Source: Pirellulaceae bacterium
Lineage (GTDB): Bacteria > Planctomycetota > Planctomycetia > Pirellulales > Pirellulaceae
DNA: 64,000 nucleotides
NCBI GenBank assembly: GCA_019636385.1
Contig: JAHBXT010000001.1
Coordinates: 1 to 64,000, forward strand
Reading direction: 5' to 3'
Made by a program: the position numbers and the translations under genes. The notes beneath the pieces were generated by a model. That model saw nothing but the letters and a program-made list of their open reading frames with translations. It was not told the origin of the DNA and made no database searches. Below are positions 24,851-34,610 of this stretch, piece by piece. The number at the start of each line of letters is the position of its first letter. The stretch's first letter is position 1.

Positions 24851-27172
24851 TCACTTCGCAACTTCGTGGATGAATCCGTGATATCGCCCCATATAGTAAG
24901 GTAACAAAAAGACCGTACCGCTGGCTAACTGTCGCCCATCGCCGGAATAGTCCAGCCGCCATGGGTCGGTGTTCCAATGATTGAAGTGGCGATTCTCCAC
25001 CGGCAGCACTTTGCCATCAACCAAGTAACCGCGGCCACGGCGAGGCCGCTCACCAGGTTCAACGCGACTTTGGATGGGCAGATCGACCAAATCCAGTCGA
25101 TGGCTGTTGCGGTGCGACCAATTCAATCGATCCAGCGAGAACCCGGTCAACGTTTGCATTGAATCCTCCAGCCAACCACCCCACGGATTCAAGTCAAGCC
25201 GGCCGTGGGTGCCTTGAAACGACTGCCCCAATCCGTGGGCCGCGTACGCAAAGTTAAAAAACGGATTGCGCTCGGGTTGCATTAGCCGCCAGTAGGTGTA
25301 CATCGACAGCAACATCGTCTGGCGCAGTTGTGGATTGGGCGTGTACTTGATCAACGAGTAAAAGCTCATGAAGGCCATCTCATCGTCCGACTGGTTCCCG
25401 GAACCGATACCATATTGGACCTTGGCATTCATAGCGTTGGCATCGTAGCTGTGCTTCTTGCATAATTCCTCCAGCGCCTGGCCGTACTTTTTATCGCCGG
25501 TGACGTGCTGAGCTACGGTCAAATAGGCCAGCATGCTCAAGCTATTCAGGCCGCGACCAATCCACCAATCGGGGTTTTGATTTAAGTTTTCTGGATTAAA
25601 AATGGCCCAGCGCGTGGCGGTCCCGTCGACGTCGATCATTTGATAGTTGTGGTGCATTAGGTGGTCAGTCATGTCGCGCACCACCTCACGCACGCGCTCG
25701 CGTTCAGCGTCCGTATCGGCCACTAGGTCATAATACAACGGCAGGAAAAAATAGTGGCCATCAAGTTCGTCGGAGCTGGTATCGCTCTTCCAATACCACT
25801 TGCCGTCGGCGCTGGTGGGCCAGCGCGGCTCGTAGACTTTCCACAGCCGATCATTTCGGGCTTGAAACCGTCGATCACTTTCCAAACGGCCAACGTTCGG
25901 ATCGTGACCCGAAGTTGGCAGGATCGTGCGCGCGATGTAGCCAACAGGTGGTGAAGGCGACCCACCTTGGGTGACCTTTTGCAAGAACCGAATAGCCTCA
26001 AAAGCCTGTCGGGCAGCGGCCTTATGCTGATCGGAACCAGTGACTGCCACTGCGAAACATTGCGAGGCACCGTACATGGCCGTCCACAGACCGTCGTTGT
26101 CGCTATCGCTGTAAATGATATGCGAAAAATCACCAGGTGCCTTTAATGTTACTTCGGACGTGTATCCATATTCGGTGCGTTTAATGTATTGGTCAATCTG
26201 CTGTTCATAAAATCGTGCCTTGTCCGACAATGTCATCGGCTGGCTGCCCAGTCCGGCGACACCGCCGTCGGTAGCCATCCACACCGTGCCATCTGCTGTA
26301 ACAGCGATGCTTCGTACGTGGTCACCAGGAATGTACCTTGGACCTTGGCGGTACAGCCACTGATTGTCGCGATATCCCACGCAGCCAAGCTTGGTGCCGA
26401 ACCAGACGCTGCCATCTGAACCTGCAGCGGCACAGGTAAAGTCGGCGTACGGCACGCCATCGCGACCTTCGTAAAATCGCCAGCCATCGAGTTCGCGACA
26501 GGCAATGCCGGCGGGTTGACCTACCCACAATCGTCCACGCGTATCGTACACTGCGGCGCGCACGTCGCGAGCAGCCCACTGACGGCCGCCGGGATCATGA
26601 ACGTCCACTTTGTTCCATTGCATCAAATCATGCGACTCGAACAGCCCTTCAGCTGAGGCCGCGACCCAAACACCAGTGGAGGAACGGCACAGACTGTTGA
26701 CTTTGATGCCCTCGAGTCCCAGCGGCTGAGTCTGGCCGAACTGAAATCCTGCAACTCCAGCATCCGTGGCCAAGACTTTCCGGTCGCCATCCTGGAGCAT
26801 TTGATTGGCCAGAGGGAATTGATTCACACTTGCGACTTGCCAACTGCCATTCGCATCCATGACCAGATGATTTTCGGCAGTACGCACATGCAAGGCCCCC
26901 TTGTCATCAACCAACAGGCCGCGAGCATCAACCAGCGAAATACCGGCGGCCTCAGTTAGTTGCCGGGAGACCTCTTGCGGATATCGCCCGATTTCTATGC
27001 TAGACACTTCTGCCCAACATGTACTGGTTAGCACACCGCTGAACCACAATGCAGTGCTCATAAGAGTCACATTCGTCCGCCCCGTCACATTACCCGCCAG
27101 CGCGCACCAAATGGCATAAAGTATCGAAATCGGGCGTCTTGAACCCTCAATTTGTAGTGTCGGTGTTGTCAT
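24851..27172 (-). CDS. Exported beta-propeller plus helical-barrel protein
   Basis: About 773 residues from the ATG at 27172; a codon 72 bases upstream extends the frame but adds no signal. A hydrophobic leader ends near STCWA. Residues to about 330 contain regulator-propeller repeats (RRLWVGQPAGIACRELDGW-like blades: GRLWVGQPAG, GSVWFGTKLG, GTVWMATDGG). From about 340 a mostly helical region with many Trp/Tyr/His residues (DELDGHYFFLPLYYDLVAD, SDDEMAFMSFYSLIKYT, NPFFNFAYAAHGLG) looks like an alpha/alpha toroid of the kind found in glycosidases and lyases. It may bind or cleave a polysaccharide. No operon partner. Confidence 0.7.
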   Translation of the reverse strand: MTTPTLQIEGSRRPISILYAIWCALAGNVTGRTNVTLMSTALWFSGVLTSTCWAEVSSIEIGRYPQEVSRQLTEAAGISLVDARGLLVDDKGALHVRTAENHLVMDANGSWQVASVNQFPLANQMLQDGDRKVLATDAGVAGFQFGQTQPLGLEGIKVNSLCRSSTGVWVAASAEGLFESHDLMQWNKVDVHDPGGRQWAARDVRAAVYDTRGRLWVGQPAGIACRELDGWRFYEGRDGVPYADFTCAAAGSDGSVWFGTKLGCVGYRDNQWLYRQGPRYIPGDHVRSIAVTADGTVWMATDGGVAGLGSQPMTLSDKARFYEQQIDQYIKRTEYGYTSEVTLKAPGDFSHIIYSDSDNDGLWTAMYGASQCFAVAVTGSDQHKAAARQAFEAIRFLQKVTQGGSPSPPVGYIARTILPTSGHDPNVGRLESDRRFQARNDRLWKVYEPRWPTSADGKWYWKSDTSSDELDGHYFFLPLYYDLVADTDAERERVREVVRDMTDHLMHHNYQMIDVDGTATRWAIFNPENLNQNPDWWIGRGLNSLSMLAYLTVAQHVTGDKKYGQALEELCKKHSYDANAMNAKVQYGIGSGNQSDDEMAFMSFYSLIKYTPNPQLRQTMLLSMYTYWRLMQPERNPFFNFAYAAHGLGQSFQGTHGRLDLNPWGGWLEDSMQTLTGFSLDRLNWSHRNSHRLDLVDLPIQSRVEPGERPRRGRGYLVDGKVLPVENRHFNHWNTDPWRLDYSGDGRQLASGTVFLLPYYMGRYHGFIHEVAK

Positions 27173-27466
27173 CGGTGTATTCCGCAAGAATTGATCGTGC
27201 CAGACATTGGGCCGTCCCCAAAAATCGTGCGTCACTGTGCGCACTAGGCAATGGTTACCTTACCATAGAATTGTCGAAGTACCACCGGACGTCAGGTAAT
27301 TCAAGAATACGTACTCACAGTGCTGTCGTCCCCAAAAGATGACCGCAGGCTTTCGCAATACCCTAAGACATGCGGTCCAATTTGATCATTCCGATAAAAC
27401 TTGCGACACTGACTAGCATCGCAGGCCCCCGAACGATGCGTAATCGCGCCGACTTCGTCAAGCCAA

Positions 27467-29392
27467 TTACGGACTGGTTGTTGGAGGCAATGCCTTTTCC
27501 GCTTCAATGCGTTGGATGGCCACTTGTTGCTCTTGCGCTTGAATCTCGTTACCTAATGCACGGTGCAAATGCATCAGCTTCTGTCGACCGCTGACACGCG
27601 CGGGATCAACGCTCAACAGCCGGTTTAGCACCTCCACCGCTTTCGTCTGGCGATTCGTTTGTTCGTAGATTTCAGCCAGCAATTCCAGCAAGTCGCCGCA
27701 ATAACGTTCTGTGAGTAGTTTTTTGGCTTCCAGCAGATCGAGTGTCACGGTGGCAACTTGTTCGGCCTCCTCCCAGCGGAACTCTTTAGCGTATGATCGT
27801 GTCAGCAACCAAGCGTATTTAATGGCCGAGGGAAATAGCGCATGTACTTGCTCCAAATGCACCGTGGCATCTTTTTCGCGATCCAGAAACAGATGCAGTT
27901 CTGCCATCAGTGTATGTGTGACCATCGTCGCCTCGCCAGATATCAATATGCGGTCGAGGGAGGACTTGAATTGAGGCGAGGACTTGTTGGCTTTGACGAC
28001 GAGATCACTCATCACGTCTGCCACAAGTGGATTGGTTGGATCAGCCGCAAACGCCTTGTCTAGAATCTTGAGGTTGATGACCTTGGTTTGTGGATTGGTC
28101 ATCTGTTGCAAGAAGTCAATACGGTGAACCTCTGACAGTGCCCGAGAAAGAATTCTGCTAGGGCCAATTTTGAGGCCTTCGCGCAATAATTGTTCAGCTC
28201 GCTTGAGCTCCTCTGGATCGGTCCCCATCAACATGGCTGCCTCGGCGCGCAGCAGCGCGTTTTTAGGATTGTCGGCTAGCAATCTGAGTAGCGTTTGTAG
28301 TGCCGTATTGCGAGCTGTGGACACCAATCGAGGATCGCCGATGTCAGCGGCTCGCTTTACCAAGCGGAGACTGGCCGCTGCAGACTTCTGAGAGGCAACT
28401 TCCAGGAGTTCCATGGCCGTCTGCCGACGCCCGGCCTTCCAGTGCAATTCACTGGCGATCAACATCACTTCGGCAGGCGTGTTTGGCATCAGCGCCGAAA
28501 TATTGGCGTGATGTTCAAACAGCGGCAGCAGTCTCTGATCATACGTCACCAAGTACTCCTCCAAATAACTGGCGGCCAGCATCGCGTGCCCTTTGTCCAT
28601 TCCAACCGCATTGTCCGGCGAAACCCGGCGCAACATTCGGCGACCAGCATCAACAGATCCATTCTGAATCAGCGCCGCGCCGATAATGTAGGTGCTTTGT
28701 TTTTGAGGCATCAACAATTGTGCTCGACGAAAAAGCAATTCAGCGTACGGCGAAATCTTTCTGTTCTGCGTGCTTCGAATCGCCGGATGATCGACTGACG
28801 CTAAGTTCTCCCCGCCTATCTCAAACGCATTTGGAGGGGACGATGAGCCTGCAGAGCTATTGGAGTTGCTGATGCCAACCGCTATTTGCCGGGCCTGAGG
28901 CGATAGTTCAAATGCCTGCTCCCAGTCGGCCAGCTCACTCAATCCCAAATCAATGTAGCGGCGAGCTAGCCGGGTGCGATCGGCATCACCGGCAAACGCA
29001 ATAATCATCGCAGCCAAGGCTACAATGAATGAGGGTACTGCCCACGCAGAAAGCCGTAACCAAGGCCGCGACACGAACCAGATGTGAATCGCCCCAGCCA
29101 ACTCCAATGTCAGTCGAATCGGCTCAAACCAGGAGGGATCCTCGCTGGCTTTCTCCGTCACGCCGGTAGCGTCCTGGGAACTTGTCGCTGGCACCGGCGG
29201 GTGTAGTTCATCCTCGGTTGGAACCGACTCCTCGATCGTTGGCACTAGCCCGGTGAAAAATTCGTACACCCATTCCCATACCGCATCGATAGCTCCAATT
29301 GTTACCCAGAATGGCACTTTTACAGCCCAGCCCAGCCAATGCAGGCCGTCGACCAGACGATTCCATAGTTTCTGGAGTTCAAAATCGCGCAT
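27467..29392 (-). CDS. Membrane-anchored tetratricopeptide-repeat protein
   Basis: About 641 residues starting at the ATG at 29392, which has AGGA eight bases upstream; frames further 5' lack this. A membrane segment at about 115-140 (LSAWAVPSFIVALAAMIIAFAG) separates a short N-terminal part from a long helical region. Repeated TPR-like pairs run through the rest (ERYIDLGLSELADWEQAFELSP, HWKAGRRQTAMELLEVASQ, KSYAKEFRWEEAEQVA, IYEQTNRQTKAVEVLNRLL). TPR arrays hold protein complexes together; the partner is unknown. Confidence 0.78.
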   Translation of the reverse strand: MRDFELQKLWNRLVDGLHWLGWAVKVPFWVTIGAIDAVWEWVYEFFTGLVPTIEESVPTEDELHPPVPATSSQDATGVTEKASEDPSWFEPIRLTLELAGAIHIWFVSRPWLRLSAWAVPSFIVALAAMIIAFAGDADRTRLARRYIDLGLSELADWEQAFELSPQARQIAVGISNSNSSAGSSSPPNAFEIGGENLASVDHPAIRSTQNRKISPYAELLFRRAQLLMPQKQSTYIIGAALIQNGSVDAGRRMLRRVSPDNAVGMDKGHAMLAASYLEEYLVTYDQRLLPLFEHHANISALMPNTPAEVMLIASELHWKAGRRQTAMELLEVASQKSAAASLRLVKRAADIGDPRLVSTARNTALQTLLRLLADNPKNALLRAEAAMLMGTDPEELKRAEQLLREGLKIGPSRILSRALSEVHRIDFLQQMTNPQTKVINLKILDKAFAADPTNPLVADVMSDLVVKANKSSPQFKSSLDRILISGEATMVTHTLMAELHLFLDREKDATVHLEQVHALFPSAIKYAWLLTRSYAKEFRWEEAEQVATVTLDLLEAKKLLTERYCGDLLELLAEIYEQTNRQTKAVEVLNRLLSVDPARVSGRQKLMHLHRALGNEIQAQEQQVAIQRIEAEKALPPTTSP

Positions 29393-29619
29393 GTCAGTCC
29401 TGGAGGCGTGTCGTTGAAGCTCAAGTGGCATTAGCGTCGGCGCATCAAATAGTACCAATTCATGTTAGCCGAGTCATGCTGTTCTTGTGTAGATTTCCAT
29501 CGATTGCAGGTTGGAAAGTCATATTCGCTTGGGTCGATAAGCGTAAAATGTAGTTTTATTGAGTTTGTAACAAGCCGGTATTGTGCTGTGTCCCCGTTGC
29601 CCCTTTGGATATTTTCTCG

Positions 29620-30651
29620 ATGACACATCTTCCAGCCATCGCATTAACTATGGGGGATCCCGCTGGCGTCGGGCCTGAATTGGTTCTACGAGCCCTGGCG
29701 GAGGAGCAGATTGGGCGGTGCTGTAGATTGATTGTGTTTGGCGACAGGGCTGTATTGCGACGCTGTTGTGAGATTACGGGACTACCCCTGCCGAATTGCC
29801 TGGTAATTCCCCTGCGGCAGTTCCGCCAATCGGGACCAGGTGCGCCATCAAGTCCAGTGACCATCGTAGACGATCCTCACATCGACCTAAGCAGCTTTCA
29901 GCCAGGACGACTTGATCGCACATGTGGTCAGGCTGCTTTTGAGTTCATCCAGACTTCGATCGATGCGGCACTGGCGGGTCAAGTCGATGCGGTGGTGACG
30001 CTGCCGATCAACAAGGAGGCTTTGCAATTGGCCGGGCACAATTATCCGGGACATACCGAGATGTTTGCCGAGCGGTCGGCGGCCAGCGATCGTTGGTGCA
30101 TGATGCAGTATTCAGAAAAGATCACCTGCACCTTTGTGACCGTGCATTGCGGATACAGCCAAGTCCCCCAGCTACTGTCGGTACAGCGGATACTGGACAC
30201 GATCATGCTGACCGACCAGGCGCTGCGGCAGATTCGCAATAGGCCACCGCGTCTGTTGGTCTGTGGTTTGAATCCACACGCTGGCGAACATGGACTATTC
30301 GGCAATGGCGAAGAAGAACAGTTGATTGTGCCCGCCATTGAGCTGGCTCGACAACAGGGCGTAATCCTGGAAGGTCCCTTGCCGCCCGATACTGCGTTCT
30401 TGCCTAACAAACTGGCTGGCTGCGATGCGGTGGTCTGCATGTATCACGATCAAGGACACATACCGGTCAAGGCTCTGGCCTTCGATTCTGCCGTCAATAC
30501 TACCCTCGGACTGTCAATTGTCCGAACATCGGTCGATCATGGAACCGCCTTCGATATCGCTTGGCAGGGACAGGCGCAGCCCAACAGCCTGTTTGCAGCG
30601 ATACGACTGGCCGCACAATTGTCAAAGCCGGCAGTGGAGAGTGAAATATGA
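29620..30651 (+). CDS. pdxA: 4-hydroxythreonine-4-phosphate dehydrogenase
   Basis: PdxA oxidises 4-phosphohydroxy-L-threonine in the DXP-dependent route to pyridoxal phosphate. The protein begins MTHLPAIALTMGDPAGVGPEL, the family start, so I use the ATG at 29620. Metal-binding His residues lie in NYPGHTEMFAE, TFVTVHCGY and CMYHDQGHIPVKAL; LGLSIVRTSVDHGTAFDIAWQG is the C-terminal signature. It is 343 residues, the normal size. Its stop overlaps the start of a sulfatase gene (ATGA), an unexpected partner for a vitamin enzyme. PdxA-like paralogues also act in aromatic-acid and sugar-acid catabolism. Confidence 0.92.
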   Translation: MTHLPAIALTMGDPAGVGPELVLRALAEEQIGRCCRLIVFGDRAVLRRCCEITGLPLPNCLVIPLRQFRQSGPGAPSSPVTIVDDPHIDLSSFQPGRLDRTCGQAAFEFIQTSIDAALAGQVDAVVTLPINKEALQLAGHNYPGHTEMFAERSAASDRWCMMQYSEKITCTFVTVHCGYSQVPQLLSVQRILDTIMLTDQALRQIRNRPPRLLVCGLNPHAGEHGLFGNGEEEQLIVPAIELARQQGVILEGPLPPDTAFLPNKLAGCDAVVCMYHDQGHIPVKALAFDSAVNTTLGLSIVRTSVDHGTAFDIAWQGQAQPNSLFAAIRLAAQLSKPAVESEI

Positions 30652-32147
30652 CAGTTCGCCAACATGCACCGTTAGTTGTGTTATGGATCGGAATCATGGT
30701 CTCACAGGCGATGACCTTTGGGGCTTACGAGCAGGGTGAAACCGGCGAACGTCGTCCGCACTTTCTGATCATTGTTGCCGACGATCAGTCGCCGCTGGAC
30801 CTGAAGGTTTATGATCCCAAGTCGCAGCTAGATACACCACACATCGATCGCATCGCCACAACTGGCATGGTGATCGACGCTGCTTATCACCTGGGTTCAT
30901 ATAGCGGTGCCGTGTGCTTGCCATCGCGGTACATGATTATGAGTGGTCGTAGCCTCTGGCGACTGCCGGGCGCGCCTGGAGGTAAAGACCGCTGCCCGCC
31001 AGACCTTCATGAGCATACGCTACCCGCTGTATTGAATCGTGCCGGCTACATCACCATGCGGACCTGTAAGCAGGGCAACAGTTACGAAGCGGCCAACCGG
31101 CAGTTTGCGGTGCGGCATGATCAAACCAAACGCGGCAGCACACACTCAACGGGCAGCCCCTGGCACGTTGATCGCGTGATTGAGTTCTTACAGTCGCGAG
31201 CCGCCGAGGCGGATATGCGCCCATTTTTGATCTACTTGGGGTTTTCGCATCCGCACGACCCTCGCGACGGGCCGAAGGATCTGCTGAACAAGTACGGTGC
31301 GATCAATCATACCGATCCCCATCATCCACCGGCCGCCAATACACAGGCTCCGCGATTGCCCGTGAATTATCTTCCCGCACATCCGTTCAGCACCACCCAC
31401 GACGATGTGCGCGATGAAATCGACGTGAGCGGTGTCTGGCGTCGGCGAGACCAGGCCACGGTTCGTAACGAGATTGGCCGTCAGTTCGCTTGCTGCGAGT
31501 ATCTCGACCAGCAAGTGGGGCGCGTGCTTGACCATTTGGAGTCCATGGGCGAATTGGACAATACCTACGTGGTTTATACGGCTGACCACGGCATCGCCAT
31601 TGGCCGGCACGGCCTGATGGGCAAGCAGAATCTGTACCAACACACCTGGCGGGTGCCAATGATCGTATCGGGTCCGGGCATTGCCCCTGGCAGTCGCGCG
31701 ACGGGCAATGTCTATCTCATGGACCTGCTGGCCACGGTTTGCGACTGGGCCGGCATCGCCGCGCCAGAGTCCAACGAAGGGCAGAGCTTTCGCGCTGTCG
31801 TCGAGGGCCAAGCACCACAGTTGCGCGACGTCATGTATGGTGCCTACAGCGGTGGCGCCAAGCCTGGCATTCGCTGTGTTCAACACGGAGATTGGAAGTT
31901 GATCCAGTACGCCGCAAGCGACCACAACCAGCATCAGCTACAACTGTTCAATTTAGCAGAAAATCCCTATGAATTGCTCGTCGAACATCACGACTCGCAA
32001 TTCGCCAAGTTGCTCGACTCAGCTGTCGATTCACAACACCGCAATTTGGCCAATGATCCGCAGTATGCCAGGCAGCTTGAAGCCATGCGGCAGTTGTTAG
32101 ACGCACAGATGCAAACTTGGGACGATCCTTACCGTACACAGTATTAA
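30648..32147 (+). CDS. Exported sulfatase (type I, formylglycine)
   Basis: A 499-residue arylsulfatase-family enzyme. A signal peptide (to about TFGA) is followed by the metal-binding DDQSPLDLKVYD, and the modification site GAVCLPSRYMIMSGR has the C-x-P-S-R core in which Cys becomes formylglycine. Later ligands are in YTADHGIAIGRHGLMGKQNLY. Such enzymes remove sulfate from algal polysaccharides and are numerous in marine planctomycetes. Translation is coupled to pdxA. A formylglycine-generating enzyme must be encoded elsewhere. Confidence 0.92.
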   Translation: MTVRQHAPLVVLWIGIMVSQAMTFGAYEQGETGERRPHFLIIVADDQSPLDLKVYDPKSQLDTPHIDRIATTGMVIDAAYHLGSYSGAVCLPSRYMIMSGRSLWRLPGAPGGKDRCPPDLHEHTLPAVLNRAGYITMRTCKQGNSYEAANRQFAVRHDQTKRGSTHSTGSPWHVDRVIEFLQSRAAEADMRPFLIYLGFSHPHDPRDGPKDLLNKYGAINHTDPHHPPAANTQAPRLPVNYLPAHPFSTTHDDVRDEIDVSGVWRRRDQATVRNEIGRQFACCEYLDQQVGRVLDHLESMGELDNTYVVYTADHGIAIGRHGLMGKQNLYQHTWRVPMIVSGPGIAPGSRATGNVYLMDLLATVCDWAGIAAPESNEGQSFRAVVEGQAPQLRDVMYGAYSGGAKPGIRCVQHGDWKLIQYAASDHNQHQLQLFNLAENPYELLVEHHDSQFAKLLDSAVDSQHRNLANDPQYARQLEAMRQLLDAQMQTWDDPYRTQY

Positions 32148-32223
32148 AGTTCCGTGAGGGGCTTGAGCAGTGCGCGGACACTGCCGCTGGATCGTTTTTT
32201 CCAAGGCAGGACCATCCACAGGG

Positions 32224-33897
32224 TTACGTTGCCAGTTTCTTGTACCGAAACTTTTGCACTTCGCCTTCGGATAGTCCCAAGCGTTCGCGGCGCTGTTGTT
32301 CGTAGGTATCGAAATTGCCTTCGCACCAATGCACGTAACCATCGCCTTCAAAGGCCAAGATGTGCGTGGCGATTCGATCCAGGAACCAGCGATCGTGCGT
32401 AATGACCACGACGCAGCCAGCGTAATTGAGTATGGCCTCCTCCAGCGCGCGCAACGTGTCAACATCCAAATCATTGGTGGGCTCGTCCAGCAGCAAGACA
32501 TTCGAGCCCCGTCGCAGCAATTTGGCTAGGTGCACACGATTTCGCTCACCGCCTGACAACACTCCGACTTTCTTTTCCTGGTCGGTTCCGCGAAAATTGA
32601 ACTTGGAAACGTAAGCCCGAGAATTCATTTTTCGCTTGCCCATTTCCAAGATTTCATGGCCACCACTGATCTCTTGATACACAGTATTGTCTGCATTCAG
32701 AGCATCGCGATTCTGGTCGACGTAGCCAAGTTCAACTGTCGGACCGACTCGTAAACTGCCGCCATCGGGTTGTTCTTGTCCGGTCAACATGCGAAACAGG
32801 GTGGTCTTACCGGCACCGTTAGGGCCGATCACTCCTACAATGCCACCTGGCGGCAGGCTAAAGTTCAGTTTGTCGATCAACAGGCGATCCCCGTAGGCTT
32901 TGGAAAGGTTCTTGGCTTCGATAACCAATTCGCCCAGATGCTTACCCGGTGGAATCTGAATTTCCAATTCGTCTGGCCGATCTTCAAAGTCTTCTGCGGC
33001 CAGCTTTTCGTATGCCGCAATGCGTGCCTTGCTCTTGGTTTGACGAGCGCGCGGTGAGGATCGAATCCATTCTAACTCGCGAGCCAACGTTTTTTGACGG
33101 CTGAGCTGTTGTCGCTGTTCGCGTTCCAGCCGGGCCTGCTTTTGCTCCAACCAGGCGGTATAATTGCCCTCGAAGGGGTGCCCTTCACCGCGATCCAATT
33201 CCAGTATCCATTTGGCGACGTTGTCCAAAAAATAGCGATCGTGCGTTACCGCCACGACCGTGCCTGGATATTGATCCAAGTGGTGTTCCAACCAGTGAAT
33301 GGACTCGGCGTCTAAGTGGTTGGTCGGCTCATCCAGTAGCAGCAAATCGGGCTGTTCAATCAACAGTTTGCACAGGGCCACGCGCCGTCGCTCGCCACCG
33401 GACAATTTGGTAACGTCGGCATCGCCGGGCGGCAGATTCATCACGGTCATCGACAGTTCCACTTGGCGATCCAATTCCCACAGGTTGTTCGCATCGATCA
33501 CATCCTGCAAACGCTCCATTTCGTCGTACAGCTTTTGCAGCTTGTCGTCATCGGTCACTTCGCCCAACATTCCGGTGATCTCGTTGTAGCGATCGAGAAT
33601 CGCTCGCCGTTTGGCAACCGCTTCTTCGACGTTGCCCTGTACGTCCTTGTTCGGGTTGAGTTGCGGTTCTTGAGGCAAGTATCCAGCCGTGAATCCATCG
33701 GTCAGCCGGGCCTCGCCATCGATTTCTCGATCAACACCCGCCATGATTTTCAGCAGCGTGCTCTTGCCTGCGCCGTTGGAGCCCAACACCCCAATTTTGG
33801 CACCCGGATAGAAAGACAGCCAAATGTCCTTCAGAACCTCCTTAGTCCCGTGCTTCTTGGTCATCGACTTCATGGTGAAAATGTACTGGCGACCCAT
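32224..33897 (-). CDS. ettA: ABC-F ribosome-associated ATPase (energy-dependent translational throttle)
   Basis: A 557-residue ABC-F protein of EttA length. Both ATPase cassettes are complete: Walker [10 protein letters not shown] and GPNGAGKTT, signatures LSGGERRRV and LSGGERNRV, Walker [12 protein letters not shown] and [11 protein letters not shown]. The arm region ([30 protein letters not shown]) and the interdomain linker ([19 protein letters not shown]) are as in EttA. It binds the ribosomal E site and gates the first elongation step according to the ATP/ADP level. No membrane segments, so not a transporter. Confidence 0.95.
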   Translation of the reverse strand: MGRQYIFTMKSMTKKHGTKEVLKDIWLSFYPGAKIGVLGSNGAGKSTLLKIMAGVDREIDGEARLTDGFTAGYLPQEPQLNPNKDVQGNVEEAVAKRRAILDRYNEITGMLGEVTDDDKLQKLYDEMERLQDVIDANNLWELDRQVELSMTVMNLPPGDADVTKLSGGERRRVALCKLLIEQPDLLLLDEPTNHLDAESIHWLEHHLDQYPGTVVAVTHDRYFLDNVAKWILELDRGEGHPFEGNYTAWLEQKQARLEREQRQQLSRQKTLARELEWIRSSPRARQTKSKARIAAYEKLAAEDFEDRPDELEIQIPPGKHLGELVIEAKNLSKAYGDRLLIDKLNFSLPPGGIVGVIGPNGAGKTTLFRMLTGQEQPDGGSLRVGPTVELGYVDQNRDALNADNTVYQEISGGHEILEMGKRKMNSRAYVSKFNFRGTDQEKKVGVLSGGERNRVHLAKLLRRGSNVLLLDEPTNDLDVDTLRALEEAILNYAGCVVVITHDRWFLDRIATHILAFEGDGYVHWCEGNFDTYEQQRRERLGLSEGEVQKFRYKKLAT

Positions 33898-34124
33898 GGC
33901 TAACTAAACGACTTCATTCTCGAGTAATAGAATACGACCAGCCTGGACTTGGCAGGCAGAATTCTAACGCTGGTCACGACTAGCGACCAGCCACAGTTTG
34001 GCGCAGAATTTGACGGACGAGCGGAACAGATTGAAGTACCAGCTGTGATATGATGGCGTTTTGGGGTTTCAATCCGACACCCTGCCGGATTGTGAGAGCC
34101 GAAGAACATGGAGACAGATAGACC

Positions 34125-34607
34125 ATGAGCGATGCGGTGGTCATGCGCGTCATCGAGCTTCTAACAGCGTCCAATATCCAATTCAAGCACCTTCAGCACG
34201 AGCCAACTTTGACGTCGGAAGATTCGGCGCGCGAGCGCGGTGAGTCTCTGGAAGTGGGGGCCAAAGCATTGCTATTGAAGGCGGAGACCGATTATCTGAT
34301 CGCAGTTCTTCCCGCGCATCGCAAGTTGGATTCGGGCCTGTTCAAACGGTGGCTGGGGATTAAGAATCTACGGTTTGCATCGGCGGAGGAACTGTGGCAA
34401 TTGGCAGGTGTGCTGCCGGGGGCGCTGCCACCATTTGGCGAACCCATTTTCCCGGTCCCCTTATATGCAGATTCAACCGTGGGAGCTGTGGAAAATCGTG
34501 TTGCCTTTAACGCAGGCTGCCGTACGCAGTCGATCATCATGGCACTGGGCGATTGGCTAAGCGTCGCCAAGCCTATCGTGTCTAATATTTGTGCGGAAGG
34601 CCAATAG
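34125..34607 (+). CDS. YbaK-type aminoacyl-tRNA deacylase
   Basis: A 160-residue single-domain member of the YbaK/ProX/INS family, which hydrolyses mischarged tRNAs such as Ala- or Cys-tRNA(Pro). Family pattern includes FKHLQHEPTLTSEDSARERG, GAKALLLKAE, the Lys-bearing HRKLDSGLFKRWLGIKNLRFAS and LPGALPPFGEPIFPVPLYAD, with NAGCRTQSIIMALGDWL at the end. Start: ATG at 34125, with GGAG 12-15 bases before it. It is three bases from the next gene, so both may be cotranscribed. Confidence 0.88.
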   Translation: MSDAVVMRVIELLTASNIQFKHLQHEPTLTSEDSARERGESLEVGAKALLLKAETDYLIAVLPAHRKLDSGLFKRWLGIKNLRFASAEELWQLAGVLPGALPPFGEPIFPVPLYADSTVGAVENRVAFNAGCRTQSIIMALGDWLSVAKPIVSNICAEGQ

Positions 34608-34610
34608 TGC

